64,000 nt of DNA from Kitasatospora atroaurantiaca. GTDB lineage: Bacteria; Actinomycetota; Actinomycetes; Streptomycetales; Streptomycetaceae. The translations under genes and the position numbers were made by a program. The stretch covers positions 1,054,001 through 1,118,000 of the forward strand of contig NZ_VIVR01000001.1 of NCBI RefSeq assembly GCF_007828955.1, written 5' to 3'. The notes beneath the pieces were generated by a model, which was not told where the DNA came from, did not search any database, and saw only the letters and a program-made list of their open reading frames with translations. Of the stretch, positions 7,801 to 15,187 are shown piece after piece; the first letter of the stretch is position 1, and each line of letters opens with the position of its first letter.

Positions 7801-9459
7801 TTCGGCGGCGGCGCGGGCCTGCTCGAGCGCGGCGGTGGCGGCCTTCTCCTCGTCCGAGGCCTGCAGGGCTGCCCGGGCCGGGTCCGGGTCGTCCGTGCCG
7901 GCATCGATCCAGCCGGCCTCGACGGCGGCCTGGGTCTCCTGCTCGACCTCGGCGAGGCGCTGGCGCAGGTGCTCGGCCTCGCTGCGGGCCTTCTGGGCGG
8001 CGGTCGCTGCGGCGGTGGCCTCGGTCTGGGCGGCGGCGCCGTCCGACTGCAGCTCGCCGGCCCGCAGCTCCTCCTGGTCGGCCCGGGTCTCGGCGGCCAG
8101 GGCGGCGGTCTCCAGGGCACGCGCGAGCGCACCGGCGGCCTGGGCGCGGGCGGCGAGCGCGGGGGCGGCGTCGAGCTCGGCCTCGCGGATGGCGACGGCG
8201 ACCCTGGCCGCCCGGTCGGCGGCGGCGCGGTGCCGCAGCACCGCCTCGGCGGCCTGCCAGGCGGAGTGCAGAGTGCGGGCCTCGGTGAGCTCGCGGCGCA
8301 GCGCGGCGGCTTCGGTGGTGGCGGCGGCGAGGCCGAGGGTGGCGTGACGGTAGGTCAGCTCGGCGGTGATCAGCGAGTGCCGGGTGCGGTCGCTCTCGGC
8401 GGCGGTGACGGCGCTCGCGGCGGCCGCGACCTCGATCGCGAGGTCGTGCGCGCGCTCGCGCTCGGCGGCGCCGCGGGCGGAGAGCGCGTGGACCAGGCGG
8501 CGGGTGCGGCGCTCGGCGGTGCGGTGGGTCTCACGGACGGACTCGCGGGCGGCGGTGGCCTCGACGATCCGCTGGAGCAGCTCCAGCGAGCCGCCGGTGA
8601 AGTCGCGTTCGGCGGTGAGCTCGGCGCGGCGGCCGAGCTTGGCGGCGAAGCCGTGGACCAGGTCGGCCAGGCCGTCGGTGTCGCGGGTGTCGGTGACGGC
8701 CCGCAGCAGCAGGTCGGTGAAGTCGGCGTCGTGCTTGACCGCGAAGAGGCCGGCCGCCTCGCCCTCGTCGGCGTTCATCTCGCGCTGGTAGCGGAAGAGC
8801 TCGGGGTCGAGGCCGAGGTCGCCGAGGTGCTCGTTCCAGCGGTCGTGGATGTCCTCGAAGACCAGGTCGAGGTACGGGTAGGCCTTGCCGGCCTCGGTCA
8901 GCGCGTCGCGGAAGCCCTTCATGGTGCGGCGGCGGCCGCGGGCCTTCTGGTCACCGCTCAGGCTGATCCGCTCGGCGACCGGGAGGGAGTCCAGGGTGAG
9001 GCCGGGGCCGGGCCGGAAGGAGTACCAGGTCTCGGCGAACTTCCGCGGGTCGGAGGAGACCTGGCGGCCGCGCCACTCGCTGACCTTGCCGACCACGATC
9101 AGCTCGCCGGTGACGGTGTGCTGCCACTCCAGTGCGACGTGGCCGCAGTCGTCCGCGAGCAGGAACTTGCGGAGCACACCGGAGCTGGCGCCGCCGAGGG
9201 TGTTGCGGTGGCCGGGGAGCATCACCGAGAAGATCAGCTTGAGCAGGACGGACTTGCCGCCGCCGTTCTCCAGGAAGAGCACACCCGCCGGGGCCGGGCG
9301 GCGCGGCGGGCCCTCGGGCTCCTCGCCGAACAGGCCGGGCTGCTGGGGGGCCGGGTCGGCCACCGGCTCGCCGACGCCGCGCAGGTCGAGCACCGTGTCG
9401 GCGTAGCGGGCGCCGGCCGGTCCGATGGAGTACAGGCGGACCCGGTTGAGCTCGTACAT
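4888..9459 (-). CDS. MukB/JetC-like SMC ATPase
   Basis: A 1523-aa SMC-type protein. An ABC head half is at the N-terminus with P-loop ENGGGKS at 64-70 (where the usual first Gly is Leu), preceded by a proline-rich insertion at about 35-58. Long Ala/Glu/Arg-rich coiled coils span about 290-620 and 770-1290. Between them a globular hinge-like region (about 630-760) contains LPGWRYLAQSVDPADHD. The C-terminal head half carries the signature FSGGQ at 1382-1386 and Walker B LFLDNP with Asp1420, but Asn1421 stands where SMC proteins have the catalytic Glu. It is the last gene of the operon after kleisin-like and MukE-like genes, which is the MukFEB/JetABC order. Such complexes extrude DNA loops; Wadjet versions restrict plasmids together with JetD, which is absent here. 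Confidence 0.85.
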   Translation of the reverse strand: MYELNRVRLYSIGPAGARYADTVLDLRGVGEPVADPAPQQPGLFGEEPEGPPRRPAPAGVLFLENGGGKSVLLKLIFSVMLPGHRNTLGGASSGVLRKFLLADDCGHVALEWQHTVTGELIVVGKVSEWRGRQVSSDPRKFAETWYSFRPGPGLTLDSLPVAERISLSGDQKARGRRRTMKGFRDALTEAGKAYPYLDLVFEDIHDRWNEHLGDLGLDPELFRYQREMNADEGEAAGLFAVKHDADFTDLLLRAVTDTRDTDGLADLVHGFAAKLGRRAELTAERDFTGGSLELLQRIVEATAARESVRETHRTAERRTRRLVHALSARGAAERERAHDLAIEVAAAASAVTAAESDRTRHSLITAELTYRHATLGLAAATTEAAALRRELTEARTLHSAWQAAEAVLRHRAAADRAARVAVAIREAELDAAPALAARAQAAGALARALETAALAAETRADQEELRAGELQSDGAAAQTEATAAATAAQKARSEAEHLRQRLAEVEQETQAAVEAGWIDAGTDDPDPARAALQASDEEKAATAALEQARAAAEQSAARVRETAAAEARAELAAARATDARTAAQRALAAERRTAAQLAAEPRLAELLALTPYQEGADEGEGFLTPEVLDTAAEDLREQLDQNVATAERTLFDLRTAAADDSRILAALGDGGLLPPGPDVLATVEYLGEHGIPALPGWRYLAQSVDPADHDAILAARPELVDGVVVTDPGSLERARDTLQAAALLPRSTVAVGTAAALIAPIADEPPFFLVPPNPAMHDERAADDERRELRTRATAREEHIRELAARLGGDRALAARLASWHAQCPPGTLAELTEAAREAALHAETAAAELATLRAEHAEAETDHAAAAYAHEERREAAQRARRRADALAGLAFRLRERANWTRRLRELAEDAAECERRQAACAERARTCDEDRRAAQRAADDARRTARTLRAERAELSAVSDTVEPAEAPASLPALREAYRAASQLYEKVGVGADLRAEQARAEGDEAAAATELDRLTNKVRTRAEELLASPDGADGPARQAAAARAEELVATIEARSATASEQLGRLRGEAERSAPASGEAHTELPEDLVPTDPEHAQVLLRTATTRLAERRERLETARTEHADLQRTLDAAQSAAADFDETAAQLRDGLRDHHPDEPEQAAEPYLGSLAEARGAAADTRRTLRAAATELTAAELAVRDASDALIRHANAARYEAVRTPARQQIRELPAASLPDHAAAWATAFAPRLRVLSDELEQLERNRGSIVDRLRGLVESSLTTLRAAQRLSRLPEGLGEWSGQEFLRIRFEDPDHAVLVERLGEVIDEATRAAVRKNSDLRRDGMSLLLRGVAAAIGPKGVSVEILKPDAVLRAERVSVGQMSDVFSGGQLLTAAIALYCTMAALRANDRGQSQLRHAGTLFLDNPIGRANATYLLELQRAVADALGVQLIYTTGLFDTTALAEFPLVIRLRNDADLRAGLKYISVEEHLRPGLPAPQDPDGPAVHGEITATRMFKRPADVPVGVPE

Positions 9460-9507
9460 GAAGGGATCTTTCCTGGACGGTCAGGGTGGGGCGGTCGGGC
9501 GAGACGG

Positions 9508-10365
9508 TCAGAGCGAGTGGAACGGCAGACCCGCGTCGGCGACGAGGTCCTCGCTGTGGTCGGGCGGCAGCAGGGTGGCGGTGCCGTCGGTGACGGGGAC
9601 GACGCCGAGGTCGATCAGCTCGGCCATGGCGGCGCTGCTCGCGAGGTCGCGGACCTGGAGCTGGTAGCGGGCGGTGGTGCGGTAGGTGCCGCCTGCGTCG
9701 TCCGAGGTCTTCTGCAGAAAGCCGGAGTCGACCAGGAAGAGCACGGCCTTGGCCACGATGCCGATGGTGGAGCCGGAGAGCCGGCGGGCGTCCTTGGTGG
9801 CGCCGGTGGCGCTGCGGCGGGCCCAGACCCGCCAGCCCGCCTCCAGGCCGGGGGCGTCGCTGGCCGGGTCGGTGTTGGCGCCCGCGGCGTCGGCCTGCTG
9901 CTCGAGGCGGCGGCAGGCCTGGCGGACGAAGGCGTCGACGCCGTTGACGGTGATCCGGCCGAGGTAGCCGTCGTCGGCGAGGTCCTCCGGGCGGGGGAAG
10001 GCCATCGCGGCAACGGCCAGGTGCGCCAGGCCGTGCAGGAAGCGGTCGGTGGACTCGCTGGCGGCGCGGCGGGAGTAGTCGCCCATCCGCACCGCGAAGA
10101 CGGAGTCCTCGGCGGCGGCGACGGCCATGCCGGCGCGCGGGGAGACCTCCAGGACGACCAGGCCCATGCCGGTGGCGACGGCGTCGGCGAGGCGGGCGAA
10201 CGGCGGGTCCTCGCGGTGGCGGCGGACCAGCTCGGCGTACTCGGCGTCGCGGGCGGGCAGCAGCTTGGCCTGGAGACCGAAGGAGACCAGGCGCGCAGCG
10301 TCGGCGACGTCGGCGGGGGTGACGGCCGCGGCAGCCGGTGCCGGGGGCTCGTGGTCGGTCGTCAC
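9508..10365 (-). CDS. MukE/JetB-like accessory subunit of SMC complex
   Basis: 285 aa from a GTG at 10365 with AAGGAG 9-10 nt upstream, clearly better than the longer open frame. After a Pro/Ala-rich start it has a mostly helical body with winged-helix-like segments (AKAVLFLVDSGFL, then a GGTYRTTARYQLQVRDLA strand-rich wing) and a short C-terminal region (LGVVPVTDGTATLLPP). Size and position between a kleisin-like gene and a MukB-like gene match MukE/MksE/JetB, which joins kleisin and clamps DNA on the heads. Sequence motifs alone are weak; the assignment depends on gene order. A 49-bp gap separates it from the ATPase gene. Confidence 0.7.
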   Translation of the reverse strand: MTTDHEPPAPAAAAVTPADVADAARLVSFGLQAKLLPARDAEYAELVRRHREDPPFARLADAVATGMGLVVLEVSPRAGMAVAAAEDSVFAVRMGDYSRRAASESTDRFLHGLAHLAVAAMAFPRPEDLADDGYLGRITVNGVDAFVRQACRRLEQQADAAGANTDPASDAPGLEAGWRVWARRSATGATKDARRLSGSTIGIVAKAVLFLVDSGFLQKTSDDAGGTYRTTARYQLQVRDLASSAAMAELIDLGVVPVTDGTATLLPPDHSEDLVADAGLPFHSL

Positions 10366-10385
10366 GGGCGGTGCTCCTTGTTGTT

Positions 10386-10568
10386 CAGGGGCGCGGGGAA
10401 GGTATTCAGGGGCGCGGGGAACTGCGCGAATCGGGAGGGCTCGGTGCCGCACCATCCATCGGGGAGCAAGCGGCAACCCCTCAGCGAAGTGACGCGAGGT
10501 GCCGGCCGGCGTCGGGGCGAGAGTGAACGGCGGTCGTCTTCCGTTTCGCGCCGTTCCCCGCGCCCCTG
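10386..10568. repeat. Palindromic GC-rich intergenic repeat inside the SMC operon
   Basis: CAGGGGCGCGGGGAAC(T)GCGCGA at 10407-10429 pairs, with one mismatch, with its inverse at 10545-10568, and a partial extra copy (CAGGGGCGCGGGGAA) lies at 10386-10400. The same sequence occurs between genes at about 16692, 49041 and 50217. Here it lies in the 244-bp gap between the kleisin-like and MukE-like genes, where a strong stem could lower expression of the two downstream genes or stabilise mRNA. Confidence 0.8.
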
Positions 10569-10609
10569 GGGTGGCGCCACCTGAGGAGTGCGGCTGTGGG
10601 GCGGCGTCA

Positions 10610-12145
10610 TCAGCTCGCGTCCTTGCGGTCGGCTGCCATGGCGGCGGAGTCGAGCAGGGCACTGCCGACGATCAGGTCGGCGCCGCCGAACTCCGGGTCG
10701 TCCAGCGGGGTGCCGTCGTCGACGGCGAAGAGCAGGCGTTCCTCGCCCTGCCGGTACGCGGTGCCGACCGGCGGGCTCGCCGCGTGCACGGCGAGCAGCG
10801 CGACCAGGTACGGGAGTTCAGGGTCCCGCCGCCGGGCCTCGGCGAGCAGGCCGGAGAGCCGGCGGGGTGCGTCGGCGGGCAGGTCGAGCAGCTCCAGCGC
10901 CGCCTCCAGCTGGGCCTCGGAGAAGCGGCTGTCGTCGGGGGTGGCGACCAAGTCCGGGTCGGGCAGCTCGGCCCCGAGGTGCTCGCGCTCGACGGGCGGG
11001 GTGAGCAGCAGGTCGACCAGGTCGGTGACGCGAACGGAGGTGGGGGTGCGCAGCCCGGTGCCACGGGCGAAGAACGCGTCGGTCGGTCGGGTGGCCTGCG
11101 CTATCGGCAGGTTCAGCAGCGGGGCGAGCAGGTGCCCGTAGAGGTCGATGCCGCTGCGCGCGGTGGGCGTGGCGAAGGCCTGGCGGTCCTGCTCGGCGCG
11201 GAACAGCGGGCCGGCCTCCAGCAGGCGGGTCTGCAGCTGGGTGTGGCGGCGGATGCAGTCCTTGACGATGTCGACCAGCTCGGCGGCGCGGCGCTTGTGC
11301 TCCGGCTCCTCCGTCTCGTCGCGGGCCTTGCGGATGTTGGTGAGGATCGCGTTCTCGTGCCGGTAGCGGTCGGCGATGTGGTCGAGCGCCTCGTCGATGA
11401 GGTCGGGGACTGCCTGCATCCAGTCGACGGCGCGGACGTTGCGGCGGGTCGCGTCCAGCGCGCGGCGCAGCGTCTCGGCGTACTGGACGGTGCGGTAGCG
11501 GGCCTGCTCGGCGGCCAGTTGGGCATCGGCGAGGCGCCCGCGGCGGATCAGCACCTCCAGCTTGACCTCGGCCGCGATCTGGGCCGAGGTCACGTCGGTG
11601 TCGAGCGCGCCGACCAGGACGTTGACGGCCTCGTCGGTGGTCCGGAGGTAGACCCCGCCGTCCGGGCCGGGGACCTCCTCGATCAGCTTGAAGTCGTAGT
11701 CGCGCCGGACGTAGGCGCCGTCCGCGCCGAAGGTGCCGTAGACCGCGCGGAAGCCGCGGTCGACGCTGCCGACGTTGATCAGCGACTCCAGCACCCAGCG
11801 GCCGACGCGCTCGTGCTCGGCCGCCGGGCGGGCCGGGTTCTGCGCCGCGATCCGGGGCATCAGGCGGCCGAGCACTATGTCGCGGTCGGCGCCGGTGTCG
11901 AAGTCCATGTTGAGCGTGACCAGGTCGATCACGGCGAGGCCGACCTCGGCCATGGCGTACGAGCTGTACTCGCCGGCCAGGTTGACCTTCCGGCTCTCCA
12001 GGTCGTGCAGCGGGGCGGTGCAGGCCAGCGCCTTGAGCCGGCGGGCCAGCCCCTCGTCGGCGGCCGGGCCGGGGGCGGGCCGGCCGGAAGCTGCGGCGGT
12101 CGGCCGGAGCTCGTACGCGGCGGGCTGGTCTGCGATGGCGGTCAC
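10610..12145 (-). CDS. Kleisin (MukF/JetA)-like subunit of SMC complex
   Basis: 511 aa from a GTG at 12145 (a TTG at 12154 is an alternative). The N-terminal part (about 30-160: YSSYAMAEVGLAVIDLVTLN, then YDFKLIEEVP) looks like the winged-helix head-binding domain; a long helical middle (about 190-300: RRGRLADAQLAAEQARYRTV and following) resembles the neck/helical bundle of MukF; the C-terminus (about 360-500) has further helices and a strand-rich end. First gene of the three-gene operon, transcribed toward MukE- and MukB-like genes. It would bridge the ATPase heads. The call rests on length, helical pattern and gene order, not on a recognised motif. Confidence 0.68.
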   Translation of the reverse strand: MTAIADQPAAYELRPTAAASGRPAPGPAADEGLARRLKALACTAPLHDLESRKVNLAGEYSSYAMAEVGLAVIDLVTLNMDFDTGADRDIVLGRLMPRIAAQNPARPAAEHERVGRWVLESLINVGSVDRGFRAVYGTFGADGAYVRRDYDFKLIEEVPGPDGGVYLRTTDEAVNVLVGALDTDVTSAQIAAEVKLEVLIRRGRLADAQLAAEQARYRTVQYAETLRRALDATRRNVRAVDWMQAVPDLIDEALDHIADRYRHENAILTNIRKARDETEEPEHKRRAAELVDIVKDCIRRHTQLQTRLLEAGPLFRAEQDRQAFATPTARSGIDLYGHLLAPLLNLPIAQATRPTDAFFARGTGLRTPTSVRVTDLVDLLLTPPVEREHLGAELPDPDLVATPDDSRFSEAQLEAALELLDLPADAPRRLSGLLAEARRRDPELPYLVALLAVHAASPPVGTAYRQGEERLLFAVDDGTPLDDPEFGGADLIVGSALLDSAAMAADRKDAS

Positions 12146-12222
12146 GGTGGACAAGATTAGAGGTTCGCACCGACAAGGTCCGAAACGAGCCCGGTTGTCC
12201 TGGTTGGACCGGCCTCGCAGCC
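12146..12222. promoter_or_regulatory. Divergent promoter region; possible leaderless start of the SMC operon
   Basis: On the minus strand TAATCT, a good -10 box, ends 8 nt before the GTG at 12145, with no Shine-Dalgarno between. This is the spacing of a leaderless transcript. No good -35 is visible at 16-18 nt. The plus side serves the small membrane protein at 12223. Confidence 0.35.
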
Positions 12223-12531
12223 ATGTTGAACGTGTTCAATTTCAGGTCTGGAGTCAGGTCCGCGCAGGTCGGGCCAGGTCCGGGCTGCTGGGGGCCGCTG
12301 AAGGACCCGGTCCGGAATGTCTGGGTGATCAAGTGGGCGGTGATCGCCTGTGCGGGGATCATCCCGCTGGCACTGATCTGCGGGCCGCTGCGCGGGATAC
12401 CGCTGTACTGGCGATTCGTCGACATGTCGTTCGGCGTCATCGGGGTCATCCCGCTGCTGATCGTGCTGCGCGGGATCCGGCGGCTGGAGTGGGCCGCGGC
12501 GGTGCGACAGCCGCACGGGCTCGCCGCCTGA
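12223..12531 (+). CDS. Small two-helix membrane protein, unknown function
   Basis: 102 aa with two membrane segments (VIKWAVIACAGIIPLALICG and FVDMSFGVIGVIPLLIVLRG). The conserved-looking core starts at KDPVRNVWVIKWAV, so the ATG at 12223 may be too early; no clear ribosome site is present. The stop codon TGA is part of the CTGA target duplication of the insertion sequence that follows: removing the element leaves ...GCCTGAGACC..., so the stop is original and the gene is intact. Function unknown. Confidence 0.55.
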   Translation: MLNVFNFRSGVRSAQVGPGPGCWGPLKDPVRNVWVIKWAVIACAGIIPLALICGPLRGIPLYWRFVDMSFGVIGVIPLLIVLRGIRRLEWAAAVRQPHGLAA

Positions 12532-14104
12532 GCTTGGCTTTAAACCCCACCAAGATCATGTCTTGGTGGGGTTCGTCGTTCGCCTGACAGCTGGGCGGCC
12601 CTTGGGTGATCGTGTCTTCTCGCTGAAGTCGACAGTCGATCAACCCAAAGGCCGTGATGGACAGTCTGCAAGACGGCGCCGCGCGCGTCGAGGCCCTGGC
12701 CGGGTTGTCCCGGTTTCGCCGTGAGCTGTACGAGTGTTTGACGTTGCGGGCGGATGCCCTGTTCGAGCTCGTGGATGCGGTTCTGTGCGCCACCGGGCCG
12801 GTGACGTCCCTGCCGGAACTCTCGCTGGCGGGGGTGCACCGGCGTGGGCACGGAGCGATGTACGACGCACTGGCCCAGGGGCACATCGACGTGTCCCGCC
12901 TGCGGATCGCGCTGGCCGGACTGCGACTGCCGCGCGGGGCGGACGGGCAGCTGTCCATCGCCCTGGACGTCACCCCGTGGCCGCGTCCGGACGCTGAGTG
13001 TTCACCGGAGCGGTTGCACTGCCACCGACCGTGCCGGTGTGACGGCAGGCGCCAGACCGTTCCGGGCTGGCCCTACCAGGTCGCGGCGGCCCTGGGTGGT
13101 GGACGCTCCTCGTGGACCGGGCCGCTGGACGCGGTGCGGCTGGGGCCCGGGGACGATCCCACCGAGGTCACCGCCACCCAGATCCGCGACCTCATCGCCC
13201 GCCTGGAGCAGGCCGGGCAGTGGCGCCCGGGCGATCCGCCGGTCTTGTTCGTCCTGGACTCGGGCTACGACATCGTGCGCCTGACCTGGATGCTGCGCGA
13301 GGAGCCGGTGCGGCTGCTGGGACGCATCCGCGCCGACCGGGTGATGCACGCCCCGGCCGGCAAGCGCCACGGCTCATGGCCTGGGCGTCAGCCCCGGCAC
13401 GGAGCGGAGTTCCGTCTGGCACAGGCCGCGACTCACCCGGCACCGGCCCAGGAGTCGACCGGCGTCCACGACCGCTTCGGCCAGGTCACCGCCCGCTGCT
13501 GGGGACACCTGCACCCGAAGCTGGAGCGACGCGGCTCCTGGGCCGACCACGAGGGTGAACTCCCCATCGTCGAGGGAACATTGCTCCACCTCGCGGTCGA
13601 ATACCTGCCCGGCAACCGCGACCCCAAGCCGCTATGGCTGTGGCACAGCGACCCCGACGCCACCGCACACGACGTCGACCGCCTCTGGCGGATCTTCCTT
13701 CGAAGATTCGACATCGAGCACACCTTCCGCTTCCTCAAGCAGACGCTCGGGCTGACCCGCCCCCGCCTTCGCACACCCGAACAGGCCGATCGATGGGTGT
13801 GGCTGATCCTCGCCGCCTACACGCAACTCCGGCTCGCCCGACCCCTGGCCGAGGACCTGCGGCGCCCCTGGGAGAAGCCCCTGGCACCGGATCAGCTCAC
13901 CCCCGGCCGGGTCCGGCGCGGCTATCCCCGCATCCGGCGGGCCGTGGGCACTCCAGCCCGCGCGCCGAAAGCATCCCGTCCCGGCCCGGGCCGCCCTAAG
14001 GGACGCACATCCGCCCCAGCACCTCGCCACCCGGTCGGGGTGAAACAGCGCAAAGCGGACATGCCTAGACGCGGCGGGGCCGAGTAGCAGCCTTAAAGAT
14101 CAAG
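12532..14104 (+). mobile_element. Insertion sequence copy 1 (1573 bp)
   Basis: Bounded by CTGA at 12528-12531 and 14105-14108 (target duplication). Short terminal inverted repeats are CTTGGCTTTAAA at the left and CTTGATCTTTAA (inverse) at the right. A perfect hairpin ACCCCACCAAGA/TCTTGGTGGGGT at 12543-12569 lies just inside the left end and probably stops read-in transcription. One DDE transposase gene fills the element. Copy 2 at 19159-20731 has the same length and no difference that I could find, in opposite orientation. Ends are certain to about 1 nt because of a shared G. Confidence 0.92.
12654..14087 (+). CDS. DDE transposase (IS701-like), copy 1
   Basis: 477 aa. Candidate catalytic triad: Asp105 in SIALDVTPW, Asp202 in LFVLDSGYD and Glu355 in RFDIEHTFRFLKQTLG; the Y-(2)-R-(3)-E-(6)-K-like context around Glu355 fits IS4/IS701-type DDE enzymes that use a cut-and-paste mechanism. 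A Cys/His cluster (CSPERLHCHRPCRC, residues 116-129) follows the first Asp and may bind zinc. The C-terminal 60 residues are basic and proline-rich. The frame is intact and identical to copy 2, so both are recent and potentially active. Confidence 0.9.
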   Translation: MMDSLQDGAARVEALAGLSRFRRELYECLTLRADALFELVDAVLCATGPVTSLPELSLAGVHRRGHGAMYDALAQGHIDVSRLRIALAGLRLPRGADGQLSIALDVTPWPRPDAECSPERLHCHRPCRCDGRRQTVPGWPYQVAAALGGGRSSWTGPLDAVRLGPGDDPTEVTATQIRDLIARLEQAGQWRPGDPPVLFVLDSGYDIVRLTWMLREEPVRLLGRIRADRVMHAPAGKRHGSWPGRQPRHGAEFRLAQAATHPAPAQESTGVHDRFGQVTARCWGHLHPKLERRGSWADHEGELPIVEGTLLHLAVEYLPGNRDPKPLWLWHSDPDATAHDVDRLWRIFLRRFDIEHTFRFLKQTLGLTRPRLRTPEQADRWVWLILAAYTQLRLARPLAEDLRRPWEKPLAPDQLTPGRVRRGYPRIRRAVGTPARAPKASRPGPGRPKGRTSAPAPRHPVGVKQRKADMPRRGGAE

Positions 14105-14107
14105 CTG

Positions 14108-14267
14108 AGACCGACCGGCAAACGGTGGGCGGATGAAGGAGCGGCGTCCGGGCCGAGTCCGGCAAGGCGGAGGAAGGAGTACCAGCGGAGCTGCGGCGAC
14201 TGACGGCAACGCAGTCCAGGCGAGAGCACGGGCGTCGCGACGCCGCCCACCGTTTGCCGGTCGGTCT
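14108..14267. repeat. 160-bp element with 25-bp perfect inverted terminal arms (MITE-like)
   Basis: The left arm at 14108-14132 begins AGACCGACCGGCAAACGGTG and the right arm at 14243-14267 is its exact inverse complement. The interior (about 110 nt) has no gene and contains a 14-bp palindrome GGCGTCGCGACGCC at 14231-14244. The left arm starts within the target duplication of insertion sequence copy 1. The layout fits a miniature inverted-repeat transposable element or a very large terminator. No obvious target duplication flanks it. Confidence 0.65.
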
Positions 14268-14410
14268 GCGAAACGTTCCGCCGCCCGAGGGAGCGCGTGC
14301 ACCCGGTGGCGCGCTCCGGGCACGGGTCAGGTGCACCCGGGCCCCTGGCCAGGCCCTACGATCAGCCCAGGAAGCGGGCGCGGGTTGCTGGCGCGGGAGG
14401 CGGGCGTGGC

Positions 14411-15187
14411 GTGGCCGATGCGGTGATCGATCTCAATGCGGATCTCGGCGAGGGGTTCGGACGCTGGAGCCTGACCGACGACGAAGCCCTGCTCTCCGTG
14501 GTCACCAGTGCCAACGTGGCCTGCGGCTTCCACGCCGGTGACCCCTCGACGATGCGGCGGGTCTGCGCGCTGGCCGCCGAGCGCGGGGTCCGGATCGGCG
14601 CCCAGGTCTCGTACCAGGACCTGGTCGGCTTCGGCCGCCGGGCGATGGACGTCCCGCCGGAGGAGCTGGCCGACGAGATCGCCTACCAGATCGGCGCCCT
14701 GCAGGTCTTCGCCCGCGCGGCCGGCTCCCGGGTCTCGTACGTCAAGCCGCACGGCGCGCTCTACAACAAGGTGGTGGGCGACTCCGAGCAGGCCGAGGCG
14801 GTGGTCGCGGGCGTCCTGCGCGCGGGGGCGGTCTGCGACGGGCCGCTGCCGGTCCTGGGCCTGCCGGGCTCACGGCTGCTGGCGGTGGCGGAGGGTGTGG
14901 GGCTGCCGGTGGTCACCGAGGCGTTCGCCGACCGGGCGTACACCTGGGCGGGCACGCTGGTGCCGCGCCGCGACCCGGAGGCCGTGGTGCACGACCCGGA
15001 GGCGGTGATCGCCCGCGCGGTGGGCATCGCCCGGGACGGCCTGGTCACGGCGATCGGCGGCGAGCCGGTTCCGGTCGAGGCGCGCTCGCTGTGCGTGCAC
15101 GGGGACACCCCGGGTGCGGCCCAACTCGCCTGGCGGGTGCGCGGGGCGCTGGCCTCGGCGGGTGTGCGGGTCGAGGCGTTCGTCTGA
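14411..15187 (+). CDS. pxpA: 5-oxoprolinase subunit A (LamB/YcsF family)
   Basis: 258 aa from a GTG at 14411 with GGGAGG about 10 nt upstream. The family motifs are clear: IDLNADLGEGFG at the start, ANVACGFHAGDPSTM, and YVKPHGALYNKV, which line the metal and substrate site. With PxpB and PxpC it cleaves 5-oxoproline (pyroglutamate) with ATP to glutamate, removing a damage product of glutamine and glutamate. First gene of a tight pxpABC operon: the stop shares one base with the pxpB start (TGATG). It lies between the two insertion-sequence copies. Confidence 0.93.
   Translation: MADAVIDLNADLGEGFGRWSLTDDEALLSVVTSANVACGFHAGDPSTMRRVCALAAERGVRIGAQVSYQDLVGFGRRAMDVPPEELADEIAYQIGALQVFARAAGSRVSYVKPHGALYNKVVGDSEQAEAVVAGVLRAGAVCDGPLPVLGLPGSRLLAVAEGVGLPVVTEAFADRAYTWAGTLVPRRDPEAVVHDPEAVIARAVGIARDGLVTAIGGEPVPVEARSLCVHGDTPGAAQLAWRVRGALASAGVRVEAFV

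Noticed and set aside
5752..10584. 1610-codon open frame on the plus strand, glycine- and valine-rich
   Set aside because: It is antisense to the MukB-like and MukE-like genes. High GC with strong codon bias makes long frames on the opposite strand; the product is low-complexity and has no motif.
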